Shown: positions 6,812 to 7,281 of the stretch, piece by piece
Layout: each line of letters begins with the position of its first letter
Numbering within the stretch: the first letter of the stretch is position 1
Origin: Verrucomicrobiales bacterium
Lineage (GTDB): Bacteria; Verrucomicrobiota; Verrucomicrobiae; Limisphaerales; UBA1100
Direction of reading: 5' to 3'
Assembly: GCA_002721895.1 (NCBI GenBank)
Contig: PBLV01000016.1
Coordinates: 89,010 to 96,290 of the forward strand
DNA: 7,281 nt
Made by a program: the position numbers and the translations under genes
Notes under the pieces: model-generated
What the model was told of the DNA's origin: nothing
Databases searched by the model: none
The model's input: the letters and a program-made list of their open reading frames with translations, nothing else

Positions 6812-7281
6812 ATGCGGAATGCCGCCTTTCTCATTATCCTTGCGTTGTGCGTCGCCTGTGCGGATGCGCCGGACAATCCAGCGGCCGCGGCCGCCAAGGC
6901 ACGCGAGGGGGCATTGCGCCAGCGCGCCGAGCAGGGCGATCCCATGGCCCAACTGTTGCTCGCGGAAAATTACCGGACAGGAAAGGGCCTGCCCGTCGAT
7001 CTTGGGCAAGCGGTGGTCTGGTATCGAAAGGCCGCCCGGCAAGGTTTGCCTGCCGCCCAGCAAAATTTGGCCGTGGCCTTGGAACACGGCAAGGGCACGG
7101 ATCAAAATGCCACCGAGGCCGCCCAGTGGTACACGAGGGCGGCGAGGCAGGATCTCCCCACCGCCCAGTACAGCCTTGCCCGGTTGTTGCTTTTTGGTAC
7201 CGGGATTGATCGAAATCCTCAGGCCGCCGCGCGATGGTTTCGGCGCGCGGCTCGCAATGGCAATATTCCCGCGGTACACCA
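6812..7281 (+). CDS. Secreted Sel1-repeat protein, possible lipoprotein, 3' end cut by window edge
   Basis: From the ATG at 6812, 156 codons are open to the window edge with no stop. The N-terminus MRNAAFLIILALC is a short signal peptide. Cys16 (CVAC) or Cys13 (LALC) could be the lipidated residue, but neither is a textbook lipobox, so cleavage by signal peptidase I near ACA-D is also possible. After an Ala-rich spacer come Sel1-like repeats of exactly 36 residues: 40-75, 76-111 and 112-147, with a fourth starting at 148. Each follows the pattern G..P.AQ..LA..L..G.G...N...A..WY.+AA, the hallmark of this alpha-helical solenoid, which usually mediates protein contacts. The exported repeats suggest a scaffold at the envelope; its partner is unknown. 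It is transcribed away from the membrane-anchored gene at 6730, so the two may share a control region. No clear ribosome binding site precedes the start. Confidence 0.85.
   Translation, partial: MRNAAFLIILALCVACADAPDNPAAAAAKAREGALRQRAEQGDPMAQLLLAENYRTGKGLPVDLGQAVVWYRKAARQGLPAAQQNLAVALEHGKGTDQNATEAAQWYTRAARQDLPTAQYSLARLLLFGTGIDRNPQAAARWFRRAARNGNIPAVH

Noticed and set aside
6847..7209. Plus-strand frame of 120 codons inside the Sel1 gene.
   Set aside because: Out of frame with the Sel1 repeats and Gly/Arg-rich; it has a stop within the window, whereas the Sel1 frame runs to the edge.
6731..7279. The minus-strand frame of the membrane-anchored gene stays open to the right edge, giving a possible 539-residue protein.
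   Set aside because: The added part is the antisense of the Sel1 gene, whose 36-residue repeats are unmistakable. The extension is Arg/Gly/Pro-rich with no recognisable domain, and the membrane anchor would be buried mid-protein.

Overview
The window looks like moderately high-GC, compact bacterial DNA, probably from a Gram-negative. Spacers are very short or absent, and none of the starts I could place has a clear Shine-Dalgarno sequence. The gene families (very long TPR-glycosyltransferase fusions, Sel1-repeat secreted proteins, membrane-anchored beta-rich proteins of unknown function) would suit the Planctomycetes/Verrucomicrobia group or similar large-genome bacteria. That placement is an inference with low confidence, because no rRNA or lineage marker is present.

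Layout. Positions 1-4689 (+) hold the 3' part of a giant gene cut by the left window edge. Its product is a multi-domain glycosyltransferase: the tail of one GT-B (GT4-like) domain, a complete GT4-like domain, two long TPR blocks, a short third TPR block, a GT2 (GT-A fold) domain and a C-terminal TPR region. Eleven bases later comes thpR (4701-5243, +), an RNA 2',3'-cyclic phosphodiesterase/LigT-family protein. It overlaps by 8 bases a small gamma-glutamylcyclotransferase/AIG2-like gene (5236-5658, +). The three plus-strand genes are packed tightly enough to be one transcript. The last one converges on a minus-strand gene (6730-5660) with a single base between the two stop codons. That gene encodes a 356-aa protein with one N-terminal membrane anchor and a tandemly duplicated domain I do not recognise with certainty. 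Divergent from it across an 81-base spacer is a plus-strand gene (6812 to the right edge) for a secreted, possibly lipid-anchored Sel1-repeat protein, truncated by the window.

How they may work together. The giant protein is a cytosolic-type sugar-transfer machine, most plausibly for a surface polysaccharide or a glycosylated protein or lipid. thpR and the GGCT-like gene are small housekeeping or repair enzymes, and their link to glycosylation may be only positional. The divergent pair encodes two exported proteins that may share the spacer as a control region. I see no RNA genes, mobile elements, CRISPR arrays or attachment sites, and no gene-free stretch longer than 81 bases.
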